Part shown: piece by piece, positions 37,058 to 38,270 of the stretch | Layout of the letters: each line of letters begins with the position of its first letter | How positions within the stretch are numbered: the first letter of the stretch is position 1 | The notes under the pieces: generated by a model | The model's database searches: none | Seen by the model: only the letters and a program-made list of their open reading frames with translations | What the model was told of the DNA's origin: nothing | Position numbers and translations under genes: made by a program | From: a virus | Virus record (IMG/VR): IMGVR_UViG_3300042898_001903 | Coordinates: 1-38,270 of that record | Strand: one strand, 5' to 3' | DNA length: 38,270 nucleotides

Positions 37058-37291
37058 ATGACACTTGCAGAATTAAAAGAATTCATCAATAAGCTCCCAC
37101 AAGACATTGATGACTATATTGTGGTAAATGGTGAATACGGTTTTTTAGACCCTAATGATGAAAATAGTCTTGTTTATCGTGCTGATAAACCTGTGCTTAT
37201 GATTACAGTTGATAAAAATGATAAAGAGATTTTATTATTGCATCAAACACGTGAAGATGTTAAAACAATTATGAATGATGGAAATTCCTAA
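37058..37291 (+). CDS. Small protein of unknown function in the gp47-gp46 gap
   Basis: 77 residues. The sequence has the form 'MTLAELKEFINKLPQDIDDY', a strand (IVVNGEYGFLDPNDENSLVYR), then VLMITVDKNDKEILLLHQT. It looks like a small alpha/beta protein with no signal peptide or membrane segment. The pattern is like small conserved phage proteins with a helix then 'D-x-P/D' turn, but I recognise no family. It overlaps the next gene by 17 bases, and both are probably co-translated. Confidence 0.65.
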   Translation: MTLAELKEFINKLPQDIDDYIVVNGEYGFLDPNDENSLVYRADKPVLMITVDKNDKEILLLHQTREDVKTIMNDGNS

Positions 37292-37661
37292 TGATTTAAA
37301 AGATGAAATTTGGGATTATTGTCGTGCCAACAATATAACCAATATTGATGAGTTTACGTTAAAGCTCTTAAAACAAGGGTTTACAAGCGAAAAATTTGGG
37401 TCGACACCTATGATTAAAACCATAGAAAAAGAGGTTGAGAAAATAGTAGAAGTGGAAGTTGAAAAGATAGTTGAAAAGATAGTTGAAGTACCAGTAAACA
37501 TGGTAGATACAGAGCTATCTGACAAATACACAGAACTCATAAAAAGTTATGAAAGTTTACAAAGTGAAGTTGAAAAATTAAAAGTTGAAAACGTAAGAAT
37601 AACAAAAGAACTGGGTGTTGAAACACAAAAAAATAAAAAAGACATATACGGAGAAGGATAA
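37275..37661 (+). CDS. Small coiled-coil protein with VEKIVE repeats
   Basis: 128 residues, starting within the end of the preceding gene. The N-terminal ~45 residues are a small helical domain (IPNDLKDEIWDYCRANNITN, then FTLKLLKQGFTSEKFG), followed by a charged, repeated segment (EKEVEKIVEVEVEKIVEKIV) and a long helix (ELIKSYESLQSEVEKLKVEN) that is probably a coiled coil. The repeated part is encoded by a 12-bp tandem duplication (37458-37487). No family is recognised. Its position directly before the Rad50-like ATPase, with a TAATG overlap, suggests that it may be an accessory factor for that complex; this is inference only. Confidence 0.68.
   Translation: MMEIPNDLKDEIWDYCRANNITNIDEFTLKLLKQGFTSEKFGSTPMIKTIEKEVEKIVEVEVEKIVEKIVEVPVNMVDTELSDKYTELIKSYESLQSEVEKLKVENVRITKELGVETQKNKKDIYGEG
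37458..37487 (+). repeat. 12-bp tandem repeat within the coiled-coil gene
   Basis: Two exact copies of GTTGAAAAGATA and a partial third copy (GTTGAA), encoding VEKI VEKI VE. Copy-number change would keep the frame and only alter coiled-coil length by four residues. Confidence 0.8.
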
Positions 37662-38270
37662 TGCAAGACACACTTACAAAAATACAAATATCACCTTACG
37701 CAAAGGTTAAAGTGGTTTGGGATGACAGACCAGAAAATTATTCCAAAGAAGCCAAGAACAAAGTTCGTAACTATTTTGCAAATAAGTATGGTGTGAACAA
37801 AAATAACATTACCGTTGTTTATCGTCCAGTAAAATACAATGATAAAGGAGATGCTATTGAAATTTCTGGTGCCAACATAGAAAACATCATGGATGTTAAC
37901 TATCAACGTGCTTTGATGAAGGAAGTAATCGCTAGAGATAACAAAGTTGTTGATTTCAATAGAATCCTTGCGTTGGATGATAAAGTCAACGGTGAATTAA
38001 ATGTTGACCTTACTCAATCACAACACAAAAGCTGGTCAGTTAAATGGATAATGATTGACAATTTCTTGTCATTCGGTGAAAACAATTACGTTCCGTTTAG
38101 CAAACTTAAAGGTTTGACGGTGGTAAACTCAATCCCAAGCAACACTGGTGGTAAAACGTCATTGTGTATAGATTCATTAAAGTTCTTATTACATGGTACA
38201 ACTACCAAGACTGATAAAAACGAACAAATATTTAATTCATTTAGCGGAAAGAACGAATTGGTTGTTCGTG
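37661..38270 (+). CDS. Rad50/SbcC/gp46-like ATPase with an N-terminal Mre11-type domain (runs off window)
   Basis: At least 203 residues, open to the end of the window. Start: ATG 37661 in a TAATG overlap, preceded by AGAAGG, one of the few Shine-Dalgarno-like sequences here. Residues about 5-112 resemble the C-terminal domain of gp47/Mre11: ISPYAKVKVVWDDRPE, a charged helix (KEAKNKVRNYF), NITVVYRPVKY, then a long helix with NYQRALMKEVIARD; T4 gp47 has the same order (VRVIV..., helix, strand, helix with LMEEYI). From residue ~126 the ABC-type ATPase starts (WIMIDNFLSFGENN), with a Walker A-like PSNTGGKTS (159-167) where the usual first Gly is Pro. The rest (Q-loop, coiled coil, signature, Walker B) is outside the window. 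It would act with the nuclease at 35575 in DNA end processing. Confidence 0.85.
   Translation, partial: MQDTLTKIQISPYAKVKVVWDDRPENYSKEAKNKVRNYFANKYGVNKNNITVVYRPVKYNDKGDAIEISGANIENIMDVNYQRALMKEVIARDNKVVDFNRILALDDKVNGELNVDLTQSQHKSWSVKWIMIDNFLSFGENNYVPFSKLKGLTVVNSIPSNTGGKTSLCIDSLKFLLHGTTTKTDKNEQIFNSFSGKNELVVR

Noticed and set aside
1-38270. tRNA genes or an integration module.
   Set aside because: I saw no cloverleaf-like segments in the short intergenic gaps and no integrase, repressor or attachment repeats. All gaps are under about 105 bases.

Overview
The window looks like part of a large, strictly lytic-type T4-like (contractile-tailed) phage genome whose host is a member of the Bacteroidota, probably a Flavobacterium-like bacterium. 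The T4 relationship rests on recognisable homologues of UvsX/RecA (partial), the RNase H/FEN 5' nuclease, gp41 helicase, NrdB, NrdA, gp25, gp6, a TOPRIM primase and gp47/gp46. The host assignment rests on low G+C content, few Shine-Dalgarno sequences, three sites matching the Bacteroidota promoter form (TTG-like box, 18-20 bases, TAnnTTTG), and tail proteins carrying domains like the SprB repeats of gliding flavobacteria. It is inferred from sequence alone.

Layout. Bases 2-8247 (plus strand) are a replication and nucleotide block: recombinase C-terminus, 5' nuclease, an unknown protein, DnaB-like helicase, nrdB and nrdA. nrdA is broken into two genes. Its first half ends in an intein N-half, its second begins with an intein C-half, and a GIY-YIG homing endonuclease gene lies between them. 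The block closes with a strong terminator at 8266-8292. Bases 8348-32542 are the tail, baseplate and fibre block: a second GIY-YIG endonuclease gene that copies the first 12 codons of the next gene, gp25, gp6 (J-like), a small membrane protein, a 1354-residue protein with SprB-like domains and a hydrophobic stretch, several unassigned structural proteins, an HNH endonuclease gene, two large cysteine-rich proteins, a fibre with YadA-head-like HAEG repeats, and a pair of paralogous fibre-type proteins.

Bases 32590-38270 return to DNA metabolism: a RuvC-like resolvase, a primase, a lone minus-strand GNAT-like gene, a PD-(D/E)XK nuclease, an Mre11/gp47 nuclease domain, a macrodomain protein, two small genes, and a Rad50/gp46-like ATPase running off the end. 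The ATPase gene begins with about 110 residues resembling the missing C-terminal domain of the Mre11 partner, so the gp47 gene appears to be broken and its tail fused to gp46.

The main points of interest are the fractured nrdA with a split intein placed directly after the catalytic cysteine, the endonuclease gene that mimics the start of gene 25, and the rearranged gp47/gp46 pair. Gene starts also share a recurrent AT-rich motif (GATATTTATAA), and two host-type promoters sit so close to their start codons that the transcripts should be nearly leaderless.
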